From Caulobacter sp. Root1455 (GTDB lineage: Bacteria > Pseudomonadota > Alphaproteobacteria > Caulobacterales > Caulobacteraceae): DNA of 64,000 nt. A program made the translations under genes and the position numbers. Each line of letters starts with the position of its first letter. The stretch's first letter is position 1. The stretch is taken from contig NZ_LMFQ01000023.1 in assembly GCF_001426905.1 (NCBI RefSeq), positions 124,001-188,000 of the forward strand. The letters run 5' to 3'. This document shows positions 7,263-16,216 of this stretch, piece after piece. The notes beneath the pieces were generated by a model. That model worked only from the letters and a program-made list of their open reading frames with translations, had not been told where the DNA came from and did not search any database.

Positions 7263-7813
7263 GTCGCCACCCCGGCCTGGGTCAGGCCGCGCAGCAGCGA
7301 GCCCACGTGCATGGCCACCACCATCTCGCCGGCCAGGGCCATGCGCACCGCCTCGGCGGCGGGGACCCAGAAGTGCTCGATGCGCTCGGCCGGGTCATCC
7401 TTGGGGTCGGCCGCCCGGACCACGTCACGCGCCAGCAGGGTGTGGACGCGGTTGGTATGGGTGCCGGCGTTGGGGCGGGCCTCGCCCACATAGCTGAGGA
7501 CGCCGACGCAGCCGGTCTCCTCCAGCAGTTCGCGGGCTCCGGTGACGCAGGGATCGGTGTCGCCTGGATCCATGCCGCCGGCCGGCAGCTCGATCGTGAA
7601 CCCGCCCATGGCGTGCCGGTACTGCCGCACCAGAAGCACGTTGTCCTCGGTGTCCAGGGCCACGACCTCGACCCAGTCCGGATATTCCAGCACGTAATAG
7701 GGCGCGACCGGCACGCCGTCGTCGGTCAGGCAGTCGTCGGCGCGCAGGGCGATCCAGCGGTCCTTGTGGATGTAGCGCGAAGCCGTCACCCGCCATTTGC
7801 CGTCCGACGCCAT
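7247..7813 (-). CDS. Nudix hydrolase
   Basis: A 188-residue Nudix protein, likely hydrolysing a nucleoside diphosphate derivative such as ADP-ribose. The order is an N-terminal strand-rich part (YYVLEYPDWVEVVAL), VRQYRHAMGGFTIELPAGG as in ADP-ribose pyrophosphatases, and the Nudix helix ARELLEETG. The loop before that helix (MDPGDTDPCVTGA) is one residue longer than usual, and the first Glu of the box is not in its standard place. The start is 10 bases past the rimM stop, so it probably extends the rpsP-rimM transcript, in the place where trmD often occurs. Confidence 0.87.
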   Translation of the reverse strand: MASDGKWRVTASRYIHKDRWIALRADDCLTDDGVPVAPYYVLEYPDWVEVVALDTEDNVLLVRQYRHAMGGFTIELPAGGMDPGDTDPCVTGARELLEETGCVGVLSYVGEARPNAGTHTNRVHTLLARDVVRAADPKDDPAERIEHFWVPAAEAVRMALAGEMVVAMHVGSLLRGLTQAGVATVAVR

Positions 7814-7823
7814 GGCCGAGCTC

Positions 7824-8393
7824 CTAGATCTGATCTTCGCCTTCGTCGGGCTCTTCGACAGGGCCTTCCGGCTCGCCCACCATCACCGGCGGATCGGCCA
7901 GGACCAGGCCCTCGGCGATCTTCACCTCGGGCACGGCGGCGCGCGTGAAGGGCAGGTACCAGGTCTGGCCGCCCAGGGCGGGGGTGATCTCGAGCAGATC
8001 GTCGGCGCCGAAGTTCTGGACGCTCTTGATCTTGCCGATCAGGTCGTTGGTCGCCACGTGGCGCACGGTCAGGCCGATCAGGTCGGCCAGGTAGAATTCG
8101 TCTTCCTCGGGCTCGGGCAGGGCCGCGCGCGGGACGTAGAGACGCAGGCCGCGCAGGGCGTCGGCGGCTTCCTTGGTCTCGATCCCGACGCAGCGGGCGA
8201 CGACGCCGTCCTTGACCACCCGGGCGGTGGTCAGGGTCAGGGCGGGCGAGCCGTCCTGGCGGGTCAGCGCCTTGAACCGGGTCAGGGTCAGCGGATCTTC
8301 GGTGTAGGTCGCGATCCGCACCTCGCCACGCACGCCGAAGCCGCCGGCGACGCGGCCGACCAGGATCAGGTTCTGCGGGGGCGACTGGGTCAT
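7824..8393 (-). CDS. rimM: ribosome maturation factor RimM
   Basis: Assists maturation of the 30S head by binding S19 and the 3' domain of 16S rRNA. The N-terminal RimM domain has NLILVGRVAGGFGVRGEVRI and the PRC-barrel half contains LPEPEEDEFYLADLIGL and GQTWYLPFTRA. About 190 residues, with an acidic tail of some 20 residues (EPEGPVEEPDEGEDQI). I prefer the ATG at 8393 (MTQSPP) to the one five codons upstream. It follows rpsP as in most bacteria, but trmD and rplS do not follow. Confidence 0.94.
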   Translation of the reverse strand: MTQSPPQNLILVGRVAGGFGVRGEVRIATYTEDPLTLTRFKALTRQDGSPALTLTTARVVKDGVVARCVGIETKEAADALRGLRLYVPRAALPEPEEDEFYLADLIGLTVRHVATNDLIGKIKSVQNFGADDLLEITPALGGQTWYLPFTRAAVPEVKIAEGLVLADPPVMVGEPEGPVEEPDEGEDQI

Positions 8394-8414
8394 GAAGGTA
8401 TCGCGCAAAGAAAA

Positions 8415-8445
8415 CGCCGCCGCCAGGCGGACCCCGGCGGCGGCG
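8415..8445 (-). terminator. hairpin between rpsP and rimM
   Basis: A perfect 10-bp stem, CGCCGCCGCC with GGCGGCGGCG, followed on the minus strand by TTTTCTTT. It has the form of an intrinsic terminator sitting inside the rpsP-rimM gap. It would let S16 be made in excess over RimM, either by partial termination or by protecting the rpsP 3' end. Confidence 0.7.
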
Positions 8446-8458
8446 CTTTTCGAAGGCC

Positions 8459-9022
8459 TTAGCCTTCGGTGGTTTCTTCCGAAGCCGGGGCTTCTTCAGC
8501 GGCCGGAGCCTCTTCGGCGGCGGCTTCGGCGGCTGGGGCCTCTTCAGCGGCGGCTTCTTCAGCAACGACTTCCGGTTCCGGAGCCGGAGCGGCGGCGGCT
8601 TCGGCGGCCGCGGCGGCGGCGGCTTCAGCAGCGGCTTCGGCGGCGGCCTTGGCGTCTTCCTTGGCTTGGACTTCGGCGGCGGCGCGGTCGGCGTCGCGCT
8701 GGACGCGCTCGGCGTCACGCTCTTGGGCCTTCTTGCCCGGCTTGGCCTTCTCGGGGTTGTTGCCGTGGGTCCATTGGACCAGGCCCTGGGCGGCCAGGAA
8801 GCGGGCGACGCGGTCGGTCGGCTGGGCGCCCTTGGCGAGCCAGCCCTGGATGGACTCGACCTTCAGGGTCACGCGCGCGGCGTCGTCCTTCTTGAGCAGC
8901 GGGTTGTAGGTGCCGACCTTCTCGATGAAGCGGCCGTCGCGGGGCGAGTGGCTGTCGGCGACGACGATCGAGTAGTAGGGACGCTTCTTGGCGCCGCCAC
9001 GGGCGAGACGGATCTTCAGCAT
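8459..9022 (-). CDS. rpsP: 30S ribosomal protein S16 with long Ala/Glu-rich tail
   Basis: Structural protein of the small subunit. The first 80 or so residues are classic S16: [39 protein letters not shown] and ARFLAAQGL. At 187 residues it is about twice the E. coli length. The extra part begins with a basic charged helix ([19 protein letters not shown]) and then becomes almost pure Ala and Glu with some Pro. Tails of this kind occur in alphaproteobacterial S16. It lies 24 bases downstream of ffh. Confidence 0.96.
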   Translation of the reverse strand: MLKIRLARGGAKKRPYYSIVVADSHSPRDGRFIEKVGTYNPLLKKDDAARVTLKVESIQGWLAKGAQPTDRVARFLAAQGLVQWTHGNNPEKAKPGKKAQERDAERVQRDADRAAAEVQAKEDAKAAAEAAAEAAAAAAAEAAAAPAPEPEVVAEEAAAEEAPAAEAAAEEAPAAEEAPASEETTEG

Positions 9023-9046
9023 AGTCTTAGTCCTTGGTCTAAAGTT

Positions 9047-10582
9047 CTATTTCTTGAACGGGTTGAAACCGGGGGGCAGGCCGCCCAAACCGGATAGAAG
9101 GTTGGGCTTGGCGTCGCCGCCGCCCCCGGATCCCGGAAGACCGGGGAGCCCCGGAAGGCCGCCAAGGCCCCCCGCGGAATTCTGATCAGGCGCGGCCATC
9201 TTGCCGCCGCCCATCGCTTTGAGCCGGGACATGTCGCCGCCGCCCATCATCTGGGCCATGCGGGCCATGCCCTTGCCGCCGTCCTTGCTCATGGCCTTGA
9301 ACATGTCGGCCATCTGGCGGTGCTGCTTGAGCAGGCGGTTGACCTCGGCGACGTCGACGCCGGCCCCGGCCGCGATGCGGCGCTTGCGCGAGGCGGCCAG
9401 GATGTCGGGCTTCTTGCGCTCCAGCTTGGTCATCGAGCCGATGATCGCCTGCTGGCGGCGGAAGACGCTGTCGTCGACGCCGCTCTCGGCGATCTGCTTC
9501 TTGACCTTCTGGACGCCCGGCAGCAGGCCCATGATGCCCTGCATGCCGCCCATCTTCTGCATCTGGTTCAGCTGGGCGGCCAGGTCGTTGAGGTCGAACT
9601 GGCCCTTGGCCAGCTTCTTGGCCATGCGCTCGGCTTCGGCCACGTCGAGGTCCTGCGCGGCCTTCTCGACCAGGGCGACGACGTCGCCTTGCCCGAGGAT
9701 CCGGCCGGCCACGCGGCGGGCGTCGAACACGTCCAGGGCGTCGATCTTCTCGCCGGCGCCGAGGAACTTGATCGGCAGGCCGGTGACGTGGCGCATCGAC
9801 AGCGCGGCGCCGCCTCGGCCGTCGCCGTCGGCGCGGGTCAGGATCAGGCCGGTCAGCGGCAGGCGCTCGTGGAAGGCCTTGGCCGTGCGCACGGCGTCCT
9901 GGCCGGTCAGGCTGTCGGCGACCAGGAGGGTCTCGGACGGCTGGGCGATGCGGGCGATTTCCGCCGCCTCGCTCATCATCGCCTCGTCCAGCGTGGTGCG
10001 GCCGGCGGTGTCGAGGATCAGGACGTCGTAGCCGCCCAGCTTGGCGGCGGTCAGGGCGCGCTTGGCGATGTCGGCGGCGCTCTGGCCGGCGACGATCGGC
10101 AGGCTCTCGACCTCGACCTGCTTGGCCAGCATGGCCAGCTGTTCCATGGCGGCCGGACGGCGGGTGTCGAGCGAGGCGACCAGCACCTTCTTGCGCTCGA
10201 TCTTGCTCAGTCGCAGGGCCAGCTTGCCGGTGGTGGTGGTCTTGCCCGAGCCCTGCAGGCCGGCCATCAGGATCACCGACGGCGGGTTCAGGGCCAGGTT
10301 CAGGCCGGTGGGGACCTCGCCGCCCAGCATGTCGACCAGGCCGTCATAGACGATCTTGACCACCTGGTCGGCCGGCTTGACCGAGCGGATGACGGCTTCG
10401 CCCGAAGCGGCTTCCTTGGCCTTGCTGATGAAGTCCTTGACCACCGGCAGGGCGACGTCGGCTTCCAGCAGGGCGACGCGGACCTCGCGCAGCGCCTCGT
10501 CGACGTCCTTCTCGGACAGCACGCCGCGGCCGCCGAGGCGGTCGAACACCCCTGAAAGTCGCTCTGTAAGGCCGTCGAACAT
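9047..10582 (-). CDS. ffh: signal recognition particle GTPase Ffh
   Basis: The 511-residue protein subunit of the SRP, which binds 4.5S RNA and signal sequences on ribosomes and docks to FtsY. The NG domain has the P-loop GLQGSGKTTTTGKLA (about 108-122), LDTRRPAAMEQL, ILDTAGRTTLDE and LTRADGDGRGGAALS. The methionine-rich M domain follows (MQKMGGMQGIMGLLPG, then MARMAQMMGGGDMSRLKAMG) and the tail is rich in Gly, Pro and Leu. It is the first gene before rpsP and rimM. Its leader holds three hairpins, one sharing a 12-base core with the ftsY leader. Confidence 0.97.
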   Translation of the reverse strand: MFDGLTERLSGVFDRLGGRGVLSEKDVDEALREVRVALLEADVALPVVKDFISKAKEAASGEAVIRSVKPADQVVKIVYDGLVDMLGGEVPTGLNLALNPPSVILMAGLQGSGKTTTTGKLALRLSKIERKKVLVASLDTRRPAAMEQLAMLAKQVEVESLPIVAGQSAADIAKRALTAAKLGGYDVLILDTAGRTTLDEAMMSEAAEIARIAQPSETLLVADSLTGQDAVRTAKAFHERLPLTGLILTRADGDGRGGAALSMRHVTGLPIKFLGAGEKIDALDVFDARRVAGRILGQGDVVALVEKAAQDLDVAEAERMAKKLAKGQFDLNDLAAQLNQMQKMGGMQGIMGLLPGVQKVKKQIAESGVDDSVFRRQQAIIGSMTKLERKKPDILAASRKRRIAAGAGVDVAEVNRLLKQHRQMADMFKAMSKDGGKGMARMAQMMGGGDMSRLKAMGGGKMAAPDQNSAGGLGGLPGLPGLPGSGGGGDAKPNLLSGLGGLPPGFNPFKK

Positions 10583-10604
10583 GCGGAACCCACGTCAAAA
10601 CACC

Positions 10605-10626
10605 GGAGCGTGACGCCACGCTCCAA
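10605..10626 (-). promoter_or_regulatory. ffh leader hairpin with TTGGAGCGTGGC core
   Basis: On the minus strand, TTGGAGCGTGGC is followed by GTCACGCTCC, giving a perfect 8-bp stem (GGAGCGTG with CACGCTCC) and a GCGT loop. It ends 22 bases before the ffh start. The same 12 bases open the hairpin in front of ftsY (39326-39337). It may be an RNA element or a DNA operator. Confidence 0.5.
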
Positions 10627-10640
10627 CTCTTCGTTGCTGT

Positions 10641-10704
10641 CTGTTCGGAGAACAGCCAGCGTCCAAACGCGATCAGCCCCCATGGACGATCACGTCGATG
10701 GGGG
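10641..10704 (-). promoter_or_regulatory. two further hairpins upstream of ffh
   Basis: CTGTTC-gga-GAACAG (10641-10655) is a perfect 6-bp stem. CCCCCAT-g-GACG-atca-CGTC-g-ATGGGGG (10677-10704) pairs 11 of 12 positions. Together with the hairpin at 10605 they fill much of the 246-base gap before ffh. The rest of the gap, to 10828, shows no gene or recognised RNA. Confidence 0.4.
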
Positions 10705-10828
10705 TCCTCGCCGTCCTCGTCCGGATGGATCCTGCGCTAACAGGCCGGGGTCGTGACGGTGGAGGCGCTGCTGATGAAGCGCCGGAAGCGCGCGCTTATG
10801 CACGAAAGGGGGCGGGGAGTCAAAACGC

Positions 10829-11221
10829 TCAGCCCCGCAGCTCCAGTCCGTTGCCCTCGGGGTCGGACAGATAGAGCGAGGTCGCCTCGCCGGTCGAGCC
10901 GTAGCGCTCGCCGATGTCGCCGATCGCCAGGCCGTGGGCCTCCAGGTGGGCGCGAACCTCGTCGACGTCGAAGTCGACCACCCGCAGGCACAGGTGGTCC
11001 ATGTTGTGGGCCTCGGCGCCCGGCGCGGCGCCGCCCGTCCGGCCCAGGCGGCCGGCGACGTCGACCAGGTCGATCAGCTGGGCGCCGGCCCGCAGCTGGA
11101 CGAGGCCGACATTGTCCTGCCGGCGCTCGACCGCGCAGCCCAGGACGTCGACATAGAACCGCTCCATGGCGACCGGGTCGCGGGCGCGGATCACCACGTG
11201 GTCGATGCCGAGCAGGCGCAT
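10829..11221 (-). CDS. VOC-family (glyoxalase/bleomycin-resistance fold) protein
   Basis: A 130-residue vicinal-oxygen-chelate protein: two beta-alpha-beta-beta-beta modules that bind a divalent metal. Seen are GIDHVVIRARDPVAMERFY (metal His in DHVV), AHNMDHLCLRV (second module metal His) and YLSDPEGNGLELRG (metal Glu). Members include glyoxalase I, dioxygenases and resistance proteins; the substrate cannot be assigned. It stands alone between the RTX protease and the ffh leader. Confidence 0.88.
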   Translation of the reverse strand: MRLLGIDHVVIRARDPVAMERFYVDVLGCAVERRQDNVGLVQLRAGAQLIDLVDVAGRLGRTGGAAPGAEAHNMDHLCLRVVDFDVDEVRAHLEAHGLAIGDIGERYGSTGEATSLYLSDPEGNGLELRG

Positions 11222-11296
11222 GACGAAATCCTCGGACGGGAAGCGTTCCCGCCCGAGGTATTCATCGCCCGCGCCGGAGACAAGGCCGGCGGCGGA

Positions 11297-13444
11297 TCAG
11301 AGCAGCCAGCCGCTGGTCGACACCGAGTTGTCGGCGACCAGAACACCGAAGTCCGACACGCCGTCGCCGTCGATGTCGCCCCAGACGATCGAAACCCGGC
11401 CGCCAAGGCCCCAGCCATAGGCGCCCAGGTCCACGCCGCCCAGGGCTCCGACGGCCTTCAGCACGTTCGAATAGGTGCTGACCATCAGCTGCCCGACCCC
11501 GCTGGACGTCCAGTGCGACACCAGCGAGAAGGCCTGGTCGCCGTCGAGGGCGGCGTTGCCGTCCAGGGCGCTGAAGTCGAACAGGTCGCCGCGGCTGAAA
11601 TCGCTGATGAAGTCGATCGACAGATCCCCATTTTCGAGAGAGGGGTCGTCGAACGAGGCGCTATCGTAGACGAAGACGTCGGCGCCGGCCCCGCCGACCA
11701 GGATGTCGAAGCCCGACCCGCCGTTCAGCCGGTCGTTGCCCGCCCCGCCCAGCAGGATGTCATTGCCGCCGGCTCCGAACAGGCTGTCGTTCCCGGCCTC
11801 GCCGCTCAGCAGGTTGAAGGCGTCGTTGCCCTCGATGACATTGGCCGAGGCGTTGCCCGCGCCGAGCGCGGCGTCGCCGGTCAGCTTCAGGTTCTCCAGG
11901 TTGGTGGAGAGGTTGTAGCTGATCGAGCTCCAGACGGTGTCGGTCCCGCCGCCGGCCAGCTCGGTCACCGTGTCGCGCCAGTTGTCGACCACGTAGCGGT
12001 CGTCGCCGGTCCCGCCGGTCATCTTGTCGACGCCCGTTCCGCCGTCGAGGATGTCGTTCCCCAGCCCGCCGATCAGGATGTCGGCGCCGTCGCGGCCCTC
12101 CAGCGTGTCGTTGCCCGCGTTGCCGGTCAGGGTGTTGGCCGCGGTGTTGCCGATCAGGCGGTCCGAGCCGCTGCCGCCCACCCCGTTCTCGACCGTCGCG
12201 CCATAGGCGATGGCCACGTTGTCGATCAGCCGGCCGACCACCGGGTTGGCGGCCAGCACGGCCATGTTGGAGTTGTAGGTCGCCAAGGGCACCGGGGCGT
12301 AGCCGGCCGCCGCCCGGTTGGCGTTGACCTGCTCGAACGACGGGGCGGTGTCGTAGGTCACCCCGCCGATGCTGCTCAGCGAGCCGGGGGTCAGGTCGAT
12401 GATCTGGTCGGTCGCGTAGCCCGAGGCGTCCAGGGTGTCGATCCCGCCGGCGTCCCAGATGGCCATGACCGGGGCCGGGGTCTTGGTGAAGTCGTAGGAA
12501 TCGCGCCCGGCGTTGCTGTTGAAGCCGTAGGTCGTGTCCCCCGTGCGGGTGGTCATGTCGGCGCCGTAGATCGCCTGGATGGCGGCGATGTCGTGCACCA
12601 GGGGCGTGGAGGCGTAGACCGTGGTCGAGATGTTGAAGTCGAAGTGCCGCGCGCCGGTCTCGGAGCCGGCGAAGTAGGACATGATGCTGTAGGCGCGGCT
12701 GTCCTGATAATATTCGGCGTTGGCGGCGTAGGTGATGCTGACCCCGGGGGCGGCGTTGTAGTCGCCGGGATGTTCCAGCCCCAGGGCGTGGCCGCTCTCG
12801 TGGGTCAGGGTGTGGATGCCGTAGAGGCCCTCGTCCAGCTGGAAGTTGCTGGGCTGGTTGGCGCTGACCCAGATGTCGCCGGCGATCAGGTCGGCGTTGT
12901 CGGGCGTGTAGTCGTACGGCAGGTAGGCGTAGGCCTGGGTGCCGGGCCGGTTGGTGTAGTTGGCGAAGGTGATGTCGGCCACCTCGGGGGCGCTCTCGAC
13001 CAAGGTCGGGGCGATCAGGTCGTCCCAGCTGGCCATGGCCTCGCGCGCGGCGGCCTTCTGGGCTTCGGTGAACGGCGCGAAGCCGAAATATTCGGTGCGG
13101 CCGTAGAGCTCCCCATCCTCCTCATAGACATAAGGCTCGGCGAACATGCTCTCGGCGGTGTGGAAGCCGAAGTTCAGAACCGAGACATCGCCGTCGCGCG
13201 GCACGGCGTGGTCGATGTTGCCCGGCGTCCAGCCCGCGCCGCCGCGATTGAGCTGCTCGACCACCTGTTCGATCGTGAACACCGGCTTGCCGCGGATCTC
13301 GCCGCCCTGGCCGTCGACCGAGGCGTCGACCGGCTCGACCGAGACGTCCAGCGCGGGGGCGACCGCGTTCGTCGGTCCCTGGAACACCGGGAAGCTGGTT
13401 TCGCGATGGAGGTCCTGGTCCAGGTTTTCGTCGTGAAGGCGCAT
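11297..13444 (-). CDS. serralysin-family RTX zinc metalloprotease (M10)
   Basis: A 715-residue secreted protease. The catalytic motif is [15 protein letters not shown] (about residues 213-227): three zinc histidines and the general-base Glu, with the Met-turn YSIMSYFAG about 35 residues later. A parallel beta-roll follows with many calcium-binding nonapeptides ([50 protein letters not shown]), then the M10 C-terminal domain. There is no Sec signal, as expected for export by a type I ABC system, whose genes are not in this window. In Caulobacter a serralysin of this type, Sap, cleaves the S-layer protein. The gene follows an exported protein gene (13482..14021) after 37 bases. Confidence 0.94.
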   Translation of the reverse strand: MRLHDENLDQDLHRETSFPVFQGPTNAVAPALDVSVEPVDASVDGQGGEIRGKPVFTIEQVVEQLNRGGAGWTPGNIDHAVPRDGDVSVLNFGFHTAESMFAEPYVYEEDGELYGRTEYFGFAPFTEAQKAAAREAMASWDDLIAPTLVESAPEVADITFANYTNRPGTQAYAYLPYDYTPDNADLIAGDIWVSANQPSNFQLDEGLYGIHTLTHESGHALGLEHPGDYNAAPGVSITYAANAEYYQDSRAYSIMSYFAGSETGARHFDFNISTTVYASTPLVHDIAAIQAIYGADMTTRTGDTTYGFNSNAGRDSYDFTKTPAPVMAIWDAGGIDTLDASGYATDQIIDLTPGSLSSIGGVTYDTAPSFEQVNANRAAAGYAPVPLATYNSNMAVLAANPVVGRLIDNVAIAYGATVENGVGGSGSDRLIGNTAANTLTGNAGNDTLEGRDGADILIGGLGNDILDGGTGVDKMTGGTGDDRYVVDNWRDTVTELAGGGTDTVWSSISYNLSTNLENLKLTGDAALGAGNASANVIEGNDAFNLLSGEAGNDSLFGAGGNDILLGGAGNDRLNGGSGFDILVGGAGADVFVYDSASFDDPSLENGDLSIDFISDFSRGDLFDFSALDGNAALDGDQAFSLVSHWTSSGVGQLMVSTYSNVLKAVGALGGVDLGAYGWGLGGRVSIVWGDIDGDGVSDFGVLVADNSVSTSGWLL

Positions 13445-13481
13445 CGGTTCTTCCCGTTTCTTGAGGTTGTTCCGTGTGAGG

Positions 13482-14021
13482 TCAGGGGGCCGGCCGTGAT
13501 CGCCACGGCAGGGTTTCGGCGAGCGCGGCGTTCAGGGCCGCGTCGAATTGCGCGGTGGGGCCGCCGCCCGAAGGCAGGCCTGGGGGCAGGGCGGTCGCGC
13601 GCGGCGCGGCGCCGAACAGCTCGGACGGCGCGGCCGTGGCGCGGAAGGCGCGCAGGCTGAAGACCAGCAAAGGACCGCCCGTGGCTTTGCCGCCCGACTG
13701 GACATTGGCGTGGAACAGCAGGACGGCGGTGTCGGCGGCGATCAGACCGGGGTCGCCCGGCGCCAGCAGGACGACCGGGATCGGCGCCTTGTCGGCGGCC
13801 AGGGCCACGACGCGGTTACAGAGCGCGGCCTGGAGCCGGCGGCGGTCAGGCAGCCGATCGGGATCGACCAGGCACTGGACGCCCAGACGCCTGGCGCCCT
13901 CCCAGGCCAGGACCGGGGTCGAGGCCGTCGCTGGAGCGCCATAAAGCATCGCCCCGCAAGTCATGGCCCCGATCGGGGAAAGGGCGCAGGCCCATGCCAT
14001 GAATTGTCGGATTAGCGACAT
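13482..14021 (-). CDS. exported protein of unknown function next to the RTX protease
   Basis: A 179-residue protein I do not recognise. The first 34 residues look like a signal peptide ([19 protein letters not shown], then ATAS). The mature part is Ala- and Leu-rich with a pair of cysteines ([10 protein letters not shown] and ALCNRVVAL) that could form a disulfide. It ends 37 bases before the protease gene on the same strand. Serralysin operons often carry a small periplasmic protease inhibitor, but the sequence does not match the AprI/Inh pattern that I know, so that role is only a guess. An ATG at 14000 is an alternative start. Confidence 0.7.
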   Translation of the reverse strand: MSLIRQFMAWACALSPIGAMTCGAMLYGAPATASTPVLAWEGARRLGVQCLVDPDRLPDRRRLQAALCNRVVALAADKAPIPVVLLAPGDPGLIAADTAVLLFHANVQSGGKATGGPLLVFSLRAFRATAAPSELFGAAPRATALPPGLPSGGGPTAQFDAALNAALAETLPWRSRPAP

Positions 14022-14157
14022 GGATTTCCCGTTGCTGGTCGGTATCGGGCGTCTTCGACCCGAGCACCTTCGCGAGGAAATCAGCGGTATGCAAGTGTAA
14101 CGTGTATTGTGAAGCTTACAAAACCTATGTGTGTCGCAAAGTCGACCGAACGCGAGC

Positions 14158-15144
14158 TCAGTTGGCCGGCGAGGTGATGGTCGCGCCCGAGGTTTTGAGA
14201 CGGTCGAGCACGCCGTTGGCGGGCAGCAGGAAGGCCAGGTCGACGACGGCGACGGTCACGCCAGGGCGGGTCAGGGCCTCGTTCAGGGCGTCGGCCGACT
14301 GGCCGATCTGCTGGGCCAGCAGGCCGGCGCCGCCGGGGGCGCGCATCACGCAGCGCTGGGCCGCCGAGGCCGAATAGCGGGCCCGCACGCTGGCCAGATC
14401 GCCGTTGGCCCAGTCGGTCCCGATGCTGGTCGGGTGGGAGCCTTCGAATTCCAGTTCAGTCAGGGCGTCGTTCAGGCAGGCCAGATTGGCCTCGTCCGAC
14501 AGCTTGCCGGCGCTGGCGAGAATGGGGCCTAGGCGGTACTGGCTCATCGCCTTGACCTTGACGCCCTTGGCCTTGGCCATGCGTTCGATGGTGCTGACCG
14601 GCTTGGCCTCGGACAGCCCGGCCGCCTGACGGAAGTCCGACAGCAGGATGAAGCCCGCCACGGCCGGCTTCCAGTCCTTGTAAGGCACGGCGGTGCGCTG
14701 CGCCCGCTCGCGGGCGCTGACGAACCGGGCCAGCAGGTCGGGGGGCAGGCGGTTCTCCAGCTTCTTGCCGAACGGTTGGCGCACGCCGCCGCCGCCGGTC
14801 AGGAAGAACTTGGTGATCTGCAGAGGCCCGACCGAGGCCTCGGGCGGAACCAGCACCAGGCTGGCCTGGTCCATGGCCCGGTTCAGGCGCGGGCTGTCCC
14901 ACTTCAGCTGATGCGGCAGCGGCGGGGCGGATCCGACGACATAAAGCTTGGCGCCGCCCTTCTCGACCAGCCACAGGGCCGGACCGGGCGGCCGGGCGAC
15001 CACCAGCAGCTCCTCGACCACGGCGCTGCCGGGATCCTGCGGGAACAGCTCGACGGACTGGGGCGGCGGGGTCTGGGCCCAGGCCAGGCCCGCGGCGAAC
15101 GTCAGGACCGTTCCGCCGATCAGCGCCGATAGGACTCGAACCAT
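14158..15144 (-). CDS. TraB/GumN-family protein, exported
   Basis: A 328-residue protein with a cleavable signal peptide (VLSALIGGTVLTFAAGLAWA, then QTPP) and the TraB/GumN pattern: ALWLVEKGGAKLYVVGSAPP at the N-terminus of the domain and RPGVTVAVVDLAFLLPANGV near the C-terminus. Related proteins have a metalloprotease-like or EreA-like fold and no settled role in bacteria. The family's GxxH is altered here: GSAPPLPHQ replaces the usual GTxH, so metal binding may be lost. It runs towards the exported-protein and protease genes but 136 bases separate them. Confidence 0.8.
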   Translation of the reverse strand: MVRVLSALIGGTVLTFAAGLAWAQTPPPQSVELFPQDPGSAVVEELLVVARPPGPALWLVEKGGAKLYVVGSAPPLPHQLKWDSPRLNRAMDQASLVLVPPEASVGPLQITKFFLTGGGGVRQPFGKKLENRLPPDLLARFVSARERAQRTAVPYKDWKPAVAGFILLSDFRQAAGLSEAKPVSTIERMAKAKGVKVKAMSQYRLGPILASAGKLSDEANLACLNDALTELEFEGSHPTSIGTDWANGDLASVRARYSASAAQRCVMRAPGGAGLLAQQIGQSADALNEALTRPGVTVAVVDLAFLLPANGVLDRLKTSGATITSPAN

Positions 15145-15165
15145 GGGCGTCCCCGTCTCGTGAGT

Positions 15166-16113
15166 TCAGTGAGGCAGATGGGTATCGGAATGCCGTGGCG
15201 AAAGCGCGGCGGGCGGCAGGTCGCGCAGGGTCTGGGCCAACAGCCGCCCCTCGGCGCTCCGGCTGGAGCCCGCCCGCCAGGCCACGACGATCTCGCGGCT
15301 GGAATGGTCGGTGTTCAGCGGCCGGATGGTGACCGGCGCGTTCTCGGCCAGGCCCGCCGCGACCGCCATCGACGGCAGGAACGACACGCCCAGCCCCGAC
15401 CCGATCATCTGCACCAGGGTGGGCAGGGAGGTGGCCGCGAAGCTCTCCTCCTCGCCGGGACCGCCGCGCGGCGGCTCCAGCCCGCAGGCGGCCAGGGCGT
15501 GGTCGCGCAGGCAGTGGCCGTCCTCGAGCAGGATCATGTCGTCGCCGCGCAGGCTTTCGGGATCGACCCGTTCGAAGGCCGCCATGCGGTGGTTGGCCGG
15601 GGCGGCGGCCAACAGCTCGTCGTCCTCGACATGGGCCCAGTCCAGGCCGGTCATGTCGTAGGGCAGGGCGATCAGGGCCGCGTCCAGGGCGCCGGACTTC
15701 AGGGCGGCGATCAGCCTATGGGTCAGGTCCTCGCGCAGATAGAGCTTCAGCTTGGGGAACTGCGCGCGCAGGGCCGGCAGGGCGCGGGGCAGCAGATAGG
15801 GCGCGACGGTCGGGATCACGCCCAGGCGGAACCGGCCCGCCAGCGGCTGGCCCGCCCCGCGCGCGGCCTGCACCAGGTCCTCGGCCTGGGCCAGGATCGC
15901 CTCGGCCCGGCGCACGGCCTCCTGGCCGGCGGCCGTCAGGATCACGCCCGAGCGGGCCCGATCGACGACCGGCGCGCCCAGGATCTTCTCCAGCTCCTGG
16001 ATTCCGGCAGACAGGGTCGGCTGGGTGACGTGGCAGGCCTCGGCCGCGCGGCTGAACGAGCCGTGCTCGGACAGGAGCTTCAGATATTGCAGCTGGCGCA
16101 GGGTGGGGAGCAT
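15166..16113 (-). CDS. oxyR: hydrogen-peroxide-sensing LysR regulator OxyR
   Basis: A 315-residue LysR-type activator of peroxide defence. The N-terminal helix-turn-helix is clear (GSFSRAAEACHVTQPTLSAG). The redox switch is intact: GHCLRDHALAAC places cysteines at residues 201 and 210, nine apart as in E. coli OxyR (199 and 208), where they form a disulfide on oxidation. It is divergent from ahpC, and the 182-base gap has two ATAG-N7-CTAT motifs matching the known OxyR half-site pattern, one close to each gene. Autoregulation and activation of ahpCF are expected. Confidence 0.95.
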   Translation of the reverse strand: MLPTLRQLQYLKLLSEHGSFSRAAEACHVTQPTLSAGIQELEKILGAPVVDRARSGVILTAAGQEAVRRAEAILAQAEDLVQAARGAGQPLAGRFRLGVIPTVAPYLLPRALPALRAQFPKLKLYLREDLTHRLIAALKSGALDAALIALPYDMTGLDWAHVEDDELLAAAPANHRMAAFERVDPESLRGDDMILLEDGHCLRDHALAACGLEPPRGGPGEEESFAATSLPTLVQMIGSGLGVSFLPSMAVAAGLAENAPVTIRPLNTDHSSREIVVAWRAGSSRSAEGRLLAQTLRDLPPAALSPRHSDTHLPH

Positions 16114-16123
16114 CGACCTGTAA

Positions 16124-16138
16124 ATAGGCGCGATCTAT
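16124..16138. promoter_or_regulatory. OxyR-type site close to oxyR
   Basis: ATAG-gcgcgat-CTAT is a full match to the ATAG-N7-CTAT dimer half of the OxyR consensus. It lies 11 bases upstream of the oxyR start, a position suited to autorepression. Confidence 0.7.
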
Positions 16139-16201
16139 CGGAAATCAAAAGACAATCGACGATATCTTTGCTGCACCTGCGAAAACGACCCATCGCCGCG
16201 C

Positions 16202-16216
16202 ATAGAGACACCCTAT
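16202..16216. promoter_or_regulatory. OxyR-type site upstream of ahpC
   Basis: ATAG-agacacc-CTAT is a second full match, 80 bases before the ahpC start. With the usual 7-base spacing, CATG (16224) and CGAT (16235) follow as weak third and fourth quarter-sites, so a tetramer could bind 16202-16238. The placement fits activation of ahpC. Confidence 0.72.

Noticed and set aside
10641..10655. LexA box at CTGTTC-gga-GAACAG
   Set aside because: Spacing differs from the alphaproteobacterial LexA sites GTTC-N7-GTTC, and ffh is not a DNA-damage gene.
10583..10828. 4.5S SRP RNA next to ffh
   Set aside because: The conserved domain IV sequence was not found on either strand.
10934..13660. 908-residue open frame opposite the RTX protease
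   Set aside because: It is the complement of a well-supported protease gene, is rich in low-complexity Val/Gly/Asp, and is explained by high GC third positions.
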